Assembly: GCA_030734395.1 (NCBI GenBank)
Contig: JAUZTG010000020.1
Location: 2,046,001 to 2,110,000, forward strand
Source: Sarocladium kiliense
Lineage: Eukaryota > Ascomycota > Sordariomycetes > Hypocreales > Sarocladiaceae
Direction of reading: 5' to 3'
DNA length: 64,000 bases
Shown: positions 21,531 through 31,138 of the stretch, one piece after another
Numbering within the stretch: position 1 is the stretch's first letter
How the letters are laid out: each line of letters starts with the position of its first letter
Translations under genes and position numbers: made by a program
Notes under the pieces: model-generated
Seen by the model: only the letters and a program-made list of their open reading frames with translations
Database searches by the model: none
Told to the model about the DNA's origin: nothing

Positions 21531-23049
21531 TCACAGTTTGCTACTTGTAGGAAGGCTATTGAACAGCTTTTGCGGCAGCATTGGGTCCTCCCTAAGCGGC
21601 CTACCTAAGCCACACATGTCAATATCACCGTTTGCAACGGCCTCGGCCATGCGAGCCGTATCTCTCCAACCTCCTGTCGTTCCGATTCTCGCTCGGGACT
21701 ACACAGTCGTGTGTGAACTTTCGGGCAAGCCGACGGCCGCATAGAAGTGAGAGGGTACTTACAAGAACCTTCTTCATTTCCTTCGCCCACTCGATGAAAT
21801 AGCTCCCTCTCTCCTTTTGCGACGGCCTTTCTGCAAGCTCGGTCATGATGTTGCCCCTCCAGGCCGGAGATTCATACGTGCCGCCTGAGATGTCGAAGAA
21901 ATCTACGCCTGCATCCTCAAGCCACTTCATGACGACGCACTGCTGAGCAAAGGTTGAACCCCCTGAAATGACTGATTCCCCCCCGATGATGTCAGCTGCA
22001 GGAAGCGTAGAGGAGAGATCATTCAGACAGAAAGACTTACAGTCCTGGCAGTTGAACTTGGCTGCGATGACAAATTGGTCAGAGGAAAGTTTGGCTTTGA
22101 TAGCTTTGACAATGTCGAGAATGAAGCGGGCACGATTTTCAAGGCTTCCTCCGTACTGAAATTGAGAAAAAGGTCAGTTCATTTGAGCGATTGGTCCAGG
22201 GCAGAAGGAGAACGAAAGACCAACCTGGTCCGTTCGCCGGTTCGTTAGTGGAGATAGGAACTGGTTTAAGATGTAGCCATGGGCGGCATGAAGCTGCAAG
22301 ATCGGTCAGTCTCATTGAAACAACGAGATCGTTCATTCGATCGGCTTACAATAATGCCATCCGCGCCTGCTTTCGCTAGCACCTCCGCCGCCCAAACATA
22401 CCTGCCAATCAGCTCCTGAATCTCCCCAATAGACAACGCTTTCGGCTTTCCATACGTCTTATTCAAGCACGGCTTCAACTGAACATCCGACGCAGACCTA
22501 GGCTCCTTGTTCAGAAACTCAGGCACCTGGCGGCCCGGGAACTGGAGCTGAGGAAGGACAATGGCGCCGCGGGACTTGGCCGCGCGCATGGCTGGGGTAA
22601 ATGCCGCTACAGGGTCCCAAGGGTTTCGAGGGTCTAGAACTGCATTTTCGTAGTTCTCGAGGTTGTGGCGATCAATGGGGATGTTGCCAGTGCAAATGAG
22701 ACCGGCTCCGCCATCGGCAAGCTCTTGAAGTCTGTTAGCGACGAGCTGTGTTGTGACAAAGCTACAGTTGCCCGCGATTACTCACCTTGGTACAATTCTC
22801 GATACTCATCCTGTGGTATGCCGGTGTTGTCGATATTGGTCTCATCGTAGCTCGAAGCGTACTCGCTGAGAGGAGTGCGATAGAGGCGGTTCGGGATTAC
22901 TTTGCCAGACAGAGATAGAGTAATTGGCTGATCAAAGTGAAGCATTAGTAACATAGTTATAATTCAAGCTTTGTGTTTGAGTGGCTAAGGTTGCTTACTT
23001 GGGCGAGGATGGCGGCTTGCTCAGCCTTCGTTAAATTTGTGGTAGCCAT
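21531..23049 (-). CDS. Old Yellow Enzyme-like NADH:flavin oxidoreductase, 7 exons, 375 aa, PTS1
   Basis: FMN-dependent TIM-barrel ene-reductase that reduces activated C=C bonds. Exons: 23049-22999, 22927-22786, 22723-22350, 22293-22225, 22155-22041, 21971-21763 and 21698-21531; all phases agree. Typical features are IPNRLYRTPLSEY near the N-terminus, GGAGLICTGNIPIDRHN, the substrate-anchoring HAAHGY (His191, His194) followed by LNQFLSPLTNRR and YGGSLENRARF, VDFFDISGGTYESP, and the phosphate-binding TTGGWRD and GLGRPLREDP. The protein ends TSSKL, a canonical PTS1. The length is at the short end for the family, but the fold looks complete. The first intron has a classic TACTAAT branch site. It sits tail-to-tail with the regulator and upstream of the dehydrogenase on the same strand. 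Confidence 0.9.
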
Positions 23050-23305
23050 GCTACAGATGGAACAAACAATACTGTGGGTGTGAAAGACGGGATGTGACGG
23101 ATGATTCCAAGCAAAGAAGGTTCAATAGGTCTATCGTTAAAATGAATAAAACTGTATAGTACGATGGGTTATAAGCAGTCAAGGCCGAATACGTTCAGCT
23201 GGGAAAGGTACCTGTGTATGTCCCCGTGGGAAGTAGTGCTATCAGCCTACCGCTTGCAAGGGATCGTGATCATTCACATCATCGGGCTCGGGAATTCAAT
23301 GAGCC

Positions 23306-23322
23306 TCGGAAGGCGAATCCGA
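23306..23322. promoter_or_regulatory. Inverted repeat TCGGA-N7-TCCGA
   Basis: Perfect 5-bp inverted arms giving CGG-N9-CCG spacing, about 260 bp upstream of the OYE start. Candidate Zn2Cys6 dimer site. It overlaps the start of a second inverted repeat, GAAGCG-N7-CGCTTC (23321-23339). Confidence 0.35.
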
Positions 23323-23341
23323 AGCGTGGGTGCCGCTTCTT

Positions 23342-23351
23342 AGATCCGGTC
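23342..23351. promoter_or_regulatory. Shared motif AGATCCGGTC (copy 2)
   Basis: Identical to 12899-12908 in the MFS promoter. Here it continues as CCG, giving CCGGTCCG with overlapping half sites. Confidence 0.3.
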
Positions 23352-23420
23352 CGATGTATAAAAGAATTGGCCGGATGAACGCTCACCCCTCAGTACAGTA
23401 CCGACTGGTGGCGGCTCCCC

Positions 23421-23446
23421 CGACAGCGAGCGACAGCGAGCGACAA
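23421..23446. repeat. Short tandem repeat of CGACAGCGAG
   Basis: Two exact 10-bp copies at 23421-23440 and a partial third, just beyond the stop of the dehydrogenase gene. Confidence 0.7.
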
Positions 23447-23483
23447 CGCACTGATCAATAAAACAAGTATTCATTCAGAGAGC

Positions 23484-24464
23484 TCACATCCTTGACCTGA
23501 TTGACTCCGTACCCTTCCCAGATCCTCTCATTTTCTCCATCATCTCCCCAAGTCCTCTCTTATCCACCGGCCCCTCACTCCACAACATATGTTGCGCCGC
23601 GCACACCTGCACCAGCACGATACTCCCCAACACAATCGTACATCCAGCCTTCTCCGCCACTTTACACAGCCTGGTCCATGGACTCGGCATGTAGCACATG
23701 TCCAGCACTGTTCCTCCCAGAGCCCCTGTTCTCCGGACCAGGTAGTAACAAATATCTTGCGTGCGGATCTCCTCCGGGGTCTGGGGCGGGTAGTCGGGGA
23801 CCGTACCGATAATAATTGCAGGTGCTTCCACGGCATCCGCCTCTAAGAGCGTCTCGATATGCCGTAGGATTATTCCAGGGACTGAGTCTCTCATTGCTTT
23901 GGAGAGGTCTTCCACTTCCGACTTGAGCCTGTTCACGATGTAGATCTCTCTCGGCTGATACCATGTCCACAGTGCGTATATGGCGCTCCTCGCAGCTCCT
24001 CCGCTTCCAATAACCAAAGCTGGCTTTCCTCTAGCCTTTTCCATTAAACCCGGCACAGTCTTCAGGGTCTCTCGTATCCCGATGCAATCTGTGTTTGCGC
24101 CTATGTACCTCGTCTTGCCCTCGCTGTCTATCCTTTTGAAGACGGTATTCACAGCTCCGATGGCGCGAACAGATGGCATCAGATCGTCAAGCAGGGACAT
24201 GAAGGTGATCTTGTAGGGCATTGTGATTGACATGCCAATGGTATCAGCCTTATGAAGGATCCAAAGCGATTCCTGGGGATCGTTCGTCTGGATGAGGCCG
24301 TATTTCCATGGCAGCTTACTGCTGGTGAAGAGATGACCGAGAATAGTGGGTGAGAGCGAGGCTGAGATGTTGCTGCCGGTGAGGTAGGCACTCAGAGGCG
24401 TTTGGCGGGACTCTGGTCTCAGAAAAGATGCCCCATAGGTATATGACTGATCCAGAATATCCAT
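23484..24464 (-). CDS. Shikimate/quinate dehydrogenase-like protein, 326 aa, PTS1-type end
   Basis: AroE/quinate-dehydrogenase family: reversible oxidation of shikimate or quinate at C3 with NAD(P). The substrate lobe has ISASLSP (Ser36, Ser38), the catalytic Lys85 in MPYKITF, and NTDCIG with Asp126. The nucleotide lobe has GSGGAARSA (residues 153-161) followed by the IVNR strand end. The C-terminus has a helical VQVCAAQHMLW segment and ends SIRSRM, giving the PTS1-type tripeptide SRM. One exon. The frame is open upstream to an ATG at 24668, but the extra 68 residues are not family-like, so 24464 is chosen to match the length of fungal catabolic dehydrogenases (about 320 aa). With two dehydroshikimate-dehydratase-like enzymes in the cluster, it probably supplies a 3-dehydro acid. 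Confidence 0.85.
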   Translation of the reverse strand: MDILDQSYTYGASFLRPESRQTPLSAYLTGSNISASLSPTILGHLFTSSKLPWKYGLIQTNDPQESLWILHKADTIGMSITMPYKITFMSLLDDLMPSVRAIGAVNTVFKRIDSEGKTRYIGANTDCIGIRETLKTVPGLMEKARGKPALVIGSGGAARSAIYALWTWYQPREIYIVNRLKSEVEDLSKAMRDSVPGIILRHIETLLEADAVEAPAIIIGTVPDYPPQTPEEIRTQDICYYLVRRTGALGGTVLDMCYMPSPWTRLCKVAEKAGCTIVLGSIVLVQVCAAQHMLWSEGPVDKRGLGEMMEKMRGSGKGTESIRSRM

Positions 24465-25065
24465 AGCAAATCGCCAAACACCGCGTGTGGACGCGTGACC
24501 GTGTATGGGAAAAGAATAGCTCTGTTCAACAGTGCAGGGTACGAATGGCAGTAGTAGCGATCTCCGTACTCTACTGCTGATGGGTTGAGTCAGGCGGTGA
24601 ATTTCTGGATCCAACAGACGATTCAGTAATGTTTTTATTGTAGCATCATGACAGATCAGAGTTTCCATGAGCCCTATGACAGAGTCTCCAAGGCGAAGAT
24701 CAGAAGGACCAAACTTGGTGGTGGAGGGGTAACCCGGCGTTTAAATCAAAGACCCGGTCTATCCTCCTAATGCTTCCAGCACTTAGACTAGCACAAACCA
24801 TCGCAAGCAGTCTTTCAACGCTGAAGAATTTGACGGTTATTGCAATGTCACTTTTGAGTGTCTTCAGCCTCAAGACTGGTGAAAGTTGGAAGGTGTGTAA
24901 GTCCATTGGGGTAGCATGTGCAAGAAAGTCTGCGACAAGCAGAGCTGACCCGCGTTGCATTGAGGGTAGCAAGCCTGCATCGTGGTACGTCCACGCCTAC
25001 ACGATACGATACATTGAGTTTTAATATGAGGATTCCATAGAATAAAATATAAAGATATATAGATT
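24465..25065. other. Intergenic / promoter of the dehydrogenase gene
   Basis: About 600 bases holding the possible N-terminal extension of the dehydrogenase (to 24668) and its promoter. The part next to the kinase remnant becomes AT-rich. No other gene seen. Confidence 0.4.
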
Positions 25066-25981
25066 TCAAACTTCCCTTACCTTCATGACCTTTCTCTGTC
25101 TATCCAGCCAAACCTGTACATGAGTCTTTTCACTACCAGTCCCAGCAAAGAAGGGACTGTTCGTCAATTGCTCGAGGTAGAGCTCATAGCCTGGCATGTA
25201 ACCCTAAACAAATTGAATGACCTCCTGATCCGATATTCCTGACCCTGTCCTTGTGATCTAGCCTCCAGCGATACACATTCTGCAAGTCTTCAGTAGTCAG
25301 GTGCAGCAAGCCATCAAAGTGTTCGGGTCCCATGAATGCTTCATTATAGACCTGGAGGCTCTTGTTGAGCTGCTGCAGATGGTTAGTCTGATGCTGAGGC
25401 AGTGTGCAAGTACTTATCGCCGGCTCGTTGTTGGCCACCCGCGTCTGGCTCGGATTAACACTCTGTGCTGTCACCCATATGCGAGCTACTGCGTCTTTGG
25501 AAAGTGGCTGGAAACCTACGCGCCAACCTTCGAAAATGACTACCTCCAGTCGTGACTCACGAGACACTACCCTCCAGTTAGTCTCAGGAACGCGATCACC
25601 CTCTCCGTCGAACTGGCTCTTATCAAAAGAAGGTATCCGAATCGGGTCCTTTGCCACATGGTCATCGAGTGACGCAAAAAGTGCCTTGGCTAGCACCACA
25701 TCATGGGTGCCGGGTTGGCCGCTAGTACGCAAGAGGGGATCCTGTGAGTTTAACTCCTTACTAAAGACCAAGAATTGATGGTTGTGGTAAAAGTCATCAA
25801 GCGAATTGTTGATGGTGTTGATACCATGCCTCGTGTTGGGGGTTTCGGTGATCGCTTCTGCCCAAGTTGACTTTCCGCTCCCTTGACGGCCAGAAATGGC
25901 AAACACGAACGGGCGATAAGGGCACTGCCGTGTATGACTTCGAATACGTGGGAGAAAGTGGTGCAAGGCATAACTATGCAT
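25066..25981 (-). pseudogene. Decayed D-glycerate 3-kinase (Tda10/GLYK-like), frameshift plus stop
   Basis: P-loop kinase of the D-glycerate 3-kinase/Tda10 family, which phosphorylates glycerate. The first 235 codons are intact: Walker A GRQGSGKST (residues 31-39), LDDFYH, GQPGTHD, SFDKSQFDGEGDR, VVIFEGWRVGF, and FMGPEHFDGLLHL leading to NVYRWRLDHK. After this the frame 25184-25981 runs into unrelated sequence and stops at 25184. The conserved C-terminal words continue in another frame: GSGISDQEVIQFV, then an in-frame TAG at 25204-25206 where the family has a charged residue, then GYMPGYELYLEQL and VWLDRQRKVMK, ending at 25066. A shift lies near 25235-25258. No plausible intron removes both lesions without losing the conserved motif, so I read it as a recent pseudogene. 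A sequencing error is the main alternative for the shift but not for the stop. Confidence 0.7.
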
Positions 25982-26331
25982 TATGCTCGTCGAACCACTG
26001 ATCTTGTCCTTCCATTCTATGACGAGCAGAGACAGCGACTTTGTCGTAAGTAGGCATTATAGCTTATTAAGCCCACGGGTAGAGCTAGGATCCCAAAGCA
26101 GTATCATCAAATATTCAAATATTATAAAGGTATTACTGATATGATATAGTTCAAAGAAACTGCTATACATAGCCTTAATTAAATTAACAGTGTGAAGTAA
26201 ATAAGATAATAAGTTAAAGGGGAGTATGCGAAAAGGTAAAGAGATAAACATCCTCACTATATAAATAACTATCTATATTCTATGTCTCTCTTAGATGCTA
26301 GCAGCGTCTCATAAGGGTTTATGAAAGTGTC
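25982..26331. other. AT-rich intergenic stretch
   Basis: Between the kinase remnant and the SGNH/FG-GAP gene. 26060-26300 is markedly richer in A and T than the flanks (runs such as TTAATTAAATTAA), which may reflect mutation of non-functional DNA. No gene. Confidence 0.5.
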
Positions 26332-29300
26332 CTACCAGGTATGTTCATAGGGCCAAGGTTTACTGTTATGCGTGTACTTCTGGCAATGCTCCGAAATCAT
26401 CCCATTGAGGCAACGCTGGTAGGTCGCGTCATCAAATGTCCCGCGACGGTAGCATTGATTGAAACCAGTATCATCAACAGCAACTGCGTCCAAGTCGCAG
26501 TAAGGGACGTTGAAGAATGCCAAACTCCGCCCGAGACCGCCCAGAGGATTGTTGATGGCCTCCATGAGGAACTTTTCCGTATTTCCCATGTCGCGCGACA
26601 TAAACTCCCCAGTGAAATCCTGCGTGTGCTTCGCTGCTGTGATGATGTCGGCATGCGTCAAATTGTAGTCACGGAGGTTCCTTTCGTCCTGGTTAATCTT
26701 TGGCCAATACTGCACAGTTCTTTTCTGAGATGTACTGAGGCCGTTGTGGACGATAGGTGTCTGGGGTCTTAGTGTTAGCAACTCCGCCAGCTGTCTGAGG
26801 AATAAAACACCCACAATCACATAGTTATTCTCGAACTGGCAGGCAATGGCATGGTCGAGACCATGACGATCTCTTGCATCGGCCCCGCAAGGGTCCCAGA
26901 AGTCAGCCATCGCACCCGTCCTGGTCCACTTGGCAATAATGACGCTGCCAGAGTTCCAGGCCTCAGCGATGATTGAAGCCGTCACGCTCGTGGTGATGGC
27001 CCACGGCCCGCTTTCTCCCGGATTGGCGAGTTCGGGCTCAACGAGGATATCCTGATCAGCAAAGCCACCATCATGCAGCATTTGAGCGAGTGCGGTGCCC
27101 CGAGCCCTGTCGCCATCCGGAGGAAGCTTCGCCAGCATCTCGCTGTAGTAATCCGACATGGCAAGCTCAACTCGCCTTGCCATTCGGCCGAGAGACCCCT
27201 GGAGCTTGCTGAAGTCGGTAAAGCGGAGATCTTCAACCTCACCGGCCGAGAAGAAACTGGCAGTGCCCGCACCGGCGGTGATGATGCCAGCAACGCTATT
27301 AGCAGGGACGCTTGTCACAGGAATGATCGAGCCTATCGTGGTGAATAGCCCAGCAATAATAGTAAGCCATGCAGCTGGGTTTGCTGGAGAAGCGCTGGTA
27401 GAGCGCCAGAAGAAGCCGTCCGCTATCTCCGGGGTGAACAGAGCTGCATTGGTGACACCATGATTGAAGTTGCTGTACCACTTTCGTAGAACCTTCGCAA
27501 AGTTCATCATAGCGAAGAGGGAAAATGCACGTTCGGGTTGGACGGCACAAGTCTCTCCGCTGGTCAATGCGCCGTCGGTGAGGACACATTCAGTCCCTGT
27601 GATGCTGATAGGTTTAAAAGACTATAATCAGCAAAGTTCAAAGGAACGAGCTCTGTGATAGAGCTGAATACTGGGACGTACGTGATGCACCCAGGTGGCC
27701 AGTTCCAAGCACCGTCTTTCTTCTGACCGTCATACTGGGCAATGACACGAGGGATGCCATCAACCTCTTTCGGCCAGGAGCCATCAAGGCTTGTGTAAAA
27801 CTCGCATCTACAAATCTGTATATCAGTCTCAAAGTCATCGAATAAAGCTGACAGCCATGTGGAGACTCAACTTACCGCTGCAAAAACCAATCTCCGACGT
27901 TGTGTTGGTTCCATAGGGTCGGACTCCAGGTACCGCCATTCCCACCACAGAACCAACTGCCAGTGCCTGGCTCTGGCGGCTCAGAGGGCTCATCAGGGGG
28001 GGTATAGTCAGGAAGACCAGGGTCAGGAACGTCGCCCTCAACATCATCACCGCCGGCAGGACAGCTGTTAAACCACACCCAAGCATGCCCAGTAATGGGA
28101 TTGCTGCCCACCTGATCAGCACGCCCCTGTCCTCCAAGGTTAGGGTAGTACATGTTAGGACCGCGATTCGAGCCCAAATAGAGCCTTCCGGCTTTGATCC
28201 AGTAGAATAGGCTATCCCTGTAATTTCCACGATCGGCTTCTGCGACCTGTCCAGCGTTGTACCATACTGTGGCGTCGCCACTGAACTTATCCACCCAAAG
28301 CAGGTCAGCAAGACCGTCACCTTTGCCGTCGAATTAGCCATTGCCATGATCACAGTGTCAACGATCCGGGGAGAACTCACCGTCGACGTCAGCGAACCGG
28401 AAGTTTGCGCGATCGAGACCCTCGGTGGACTTGATTTGCTTGGCGTCGTACCAGTCACCGTTTTTGTTCCGAAGCCATGCAGTGGCCTTACCGTTTGGTT
28501 GCATACATATGTAGTCAACACGTCCCGATCCGGTGATGTCGGCAAAGTAAGCGCCGTGGTCATAGTACATGAGACCCCAGCCTTGTCCACACTTGGCGCT
28601 ATTAGGGATCACACTGGCATCCCAGTTGAAGCTCTTACCATCCCATCTACTATGCCAGACCTTGAGGGCACCAGAGTCACGATCTGTGACTGCAATGATA
28701 TCCGCCTTGCCGTCTCCGTCCCAATCTCCAACATGAAGGCCGCGACGGTCGATGCCGGTGTTGAAGGTGAACGTCCGAGTCCATGCTGACGTCTTATAGT
28801 CGGGAAACTGGCCTTGAGTATACTTGTTGACGAATACACTGACTTCGCCTTCGGGTGAAATCCAAATATAGTCGTCGAAGCCGCTGCCGGTCGTATCGCC
28901 CCAGTAGATGCCATCGCCTTTCTGGAAACGGCCCCCCTTGCCGAGATTCTGGTATGGCCGGTAGCTGAGATGGCAGGGCCCATCACCAGCAAATTCGCAC
29001 CTGCCTCGCTTGAGGTGCATGTACTAAACAGTGATTAAGATCGCAACCTCATCCGAGACCAGCAACATCCAAACTCACATCGAATCGACCACTGCCGAAG
29101 AGTCGTCCCCACTGGATCCATTCGCGATGGTCGCCTATGTCCTCATGTACGCCTAAGTGGGTGACACCTGCGTCGCGCCAGCTAGGTATCATGGTTTTGG
29201 ACACACCGCGGTGGTTTATCCAAGTCTCGACCCGTCCTTCCTTGTCCATCCATGTCCAATCGGATCGACCACTAGACAGAGTTATGTGTCAGATATGTAT

Positions 29301-31138
29301 TGGTTTCCTGTTGGATGCAAGAAAAACGCACTCGCCGTTCACATCGACAAAGTTGACTCCTCGGATGTCACCCTTGTTCTTCCCGGTGAAGATTGGCTTG
29401 CCAACGCCCATGTCCTGCCAGTACTCAGGCCGGTCCCCAAGACCACCATTTCGGTAGCAGCTGATGCGCCTCAGTCAGTACGTGCACGCGTGTATAGGGT
29501 TTCGTGCTCCGTGCACTATAGAAGACGTACTAAATGTCGCCATTGTCGCGGATCGTGCAGAAGTCGAGTCTACCGTCACCATCGATGTCTCCTAGCTTCA
29601 CATGATCCTGGTCGGCACCATCTGTGACGCCTTTATACTAGATACCTCAAGTCTCAGTCCATGTACACGGCAAAATCTGGCTTTGCTTACCTTTCCGATG
29701 TTCTCCCAGGTCGGAGGGTTACCTCCTCTATTGAGTGTGACATACATCTCGCCCGCTGGTGAGATGCAGATGAAATCGTCGAGACCATCACCATTCTGTG
29801 ACAAGAGTAAGCGTGTTAGTCTTTTCGGATTGGGGGTTTAACTCACAACATCACCCCATCGAATACCCCGAGTCTTGCATTTGTCGGGAATCTCAATCTT
29901 GATCTTTTCACCCATTTCTCCATCCCCCTTGTTGACGGCCATCTCGACTTTGCGATCCCCTGTGTCATCTGAGAAGAAGATAGCCTCATCTAGCTCGCCC
30001 CCCTTATGGGCGCCGCCAAGATTGACTAGCTGTGCGAAAAAGACCCTCCCTTGATTTCGATTGCCACTGTCTGAGCCTTTGAACTCGACGACTCGATCAT
30101 CACGACCCTGCACATCATGAACGTAATTTCCGTCGTCCCTGATTAGAGAGTTACCGGCGTAGAGAACCTGGACTTTGCCGCGAGGATCCTCATTTCCGCT
30201 TTCAAGTTCCTTTTTGCATGTCGTGCTCCCTTCACCATCTGTAAACTTACCAGACTCTGTGGGCTCAACAAGCCAGCCTTTTTGGTTGGCCTCGTTAATT
30301 GCCCAGTCCCAGGCTGCGGCCATTTTCTTTTGCCCACTCGGTTGAGGATGAGTTCGGTCAAAGAGCTCATCACTGCCAATGAATCCGGCCATCTCGGCAA
30401 GTATGACCTTGAACGCAGGGTTCGCCTCGTCGCGATTGCTAGCCGCGTATGTCTGATAAACCTGGCGGATCTGTTCATTGATGCTGTCGACATTCTTTTG
30501 GGCAGCTACGCCGTTGCTGAGCATCCTCGTGTTAGGTAGCAACGTTGATAGAATGACAACGACACCGGGAGACTCAGAGAACACGCCGTCGATCAGAGTC
30601 TTCATTCTCTGGCCGGCCTGGGCAATGGGTTCCGCCCTATCATCGGTTTGAGTAGCATCGTTCGTCCCAGCGTTGATTAAGACGACATTGGGCAGCCATC
30701 TGCGAACTGAGGGCTTTGCGCGTGTCCAGACTGCCTTGATTTTGTCGCCGCCAACCCCCTCATGGTCCTATATCATCTCATCAATCCCGATCATCTAGTA
30801 TAGTCATGTTGCAGTGGACCAACATTATCATTCATTTTACCGCGGCGAAAATTGCCAACCATGTTCACCTTCCATCCCTCCGATCTCAGCTTGTCCCGGA
30901 GAAACTTGCGATACCCATTATCGCTGTTATCGGTTGGTGGTGATGGGTCTCCCGCAGTGATTGAGGCGCCCAGGGGCATGATTCGTAGATAAAAGTCCTT
31001 GGGGTCCGCGCGCCTGAGCACCTGCCCGTCGAAGTTTGGCGAAGTCAGGTCTGCCGGATACGCATAGGCGGAGAGTGCAAGATTTAGCGACAGAGCCGCG
31101 AAGCCAAGTTTGGCAAAGCAAGATGTCAAGATGACCAT
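26332..31138 (-). CDS. Large secreted SGNH hydrolase with FG-GAP/VCBS repeats and an uncharacterised C-terminal domain, 11 exons, about 1400 aa
   Basis: Exons: 31138-30824, 30767-29847, 29795-29691, 29637-29531, 29460-29332, 29271-29079, 29023-28381, 28320-27876, 27807-27682, 27604-26815 and 26760-26332; phases agree throughout. A signal peptide covers residues 1-26 and is followed by a dibasic LRR site. The SGNH esterase domain (about 48-275) has Ser59 in PLGASIT, Asn141 in NAGTND, and Asp242/His245 in DRTHP, so the catalytic set is complete. Residues 415-960 hold repeated FG-GAP/VCBS-type blades with calcium-loop motifs (NGDGLDDF, DIDGDGRLDF, DWDGDGKADI, DVDGDGLADL), likely a beta-propeller. 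After a Pro/Glu linker, residues about 965-1400 form a Cys-containing region with Gly-rich hydrophobic segments and no family I recognise. Likely role: an extracellular deacylase acting on a decorated polysaccharide. Confidence 0.8.

Larger units (their letters stand above)
23050..23483. promoter_or_regulatory. Promoter of the OYE-like gene
   Basis: 434 bases with three candidate elements: TCGGA-N7-TCCGA at 23306-23322, GAAGCG-N7-CGCTTC at 23321-23339, and AGATCCGGTC at 23342-23351. A short tandem repeat lies at 23421-23446. I see no gene. Confidence 0.5.

Noticed and set aside
25184..25260. An intron to repair the glycerate kinase C-terminus
   Set aside because: The only GT...TTTAG pair that removes the stop would also delete the conserved ISDQEVIQFV segment, so splicing does not explain the lesions.
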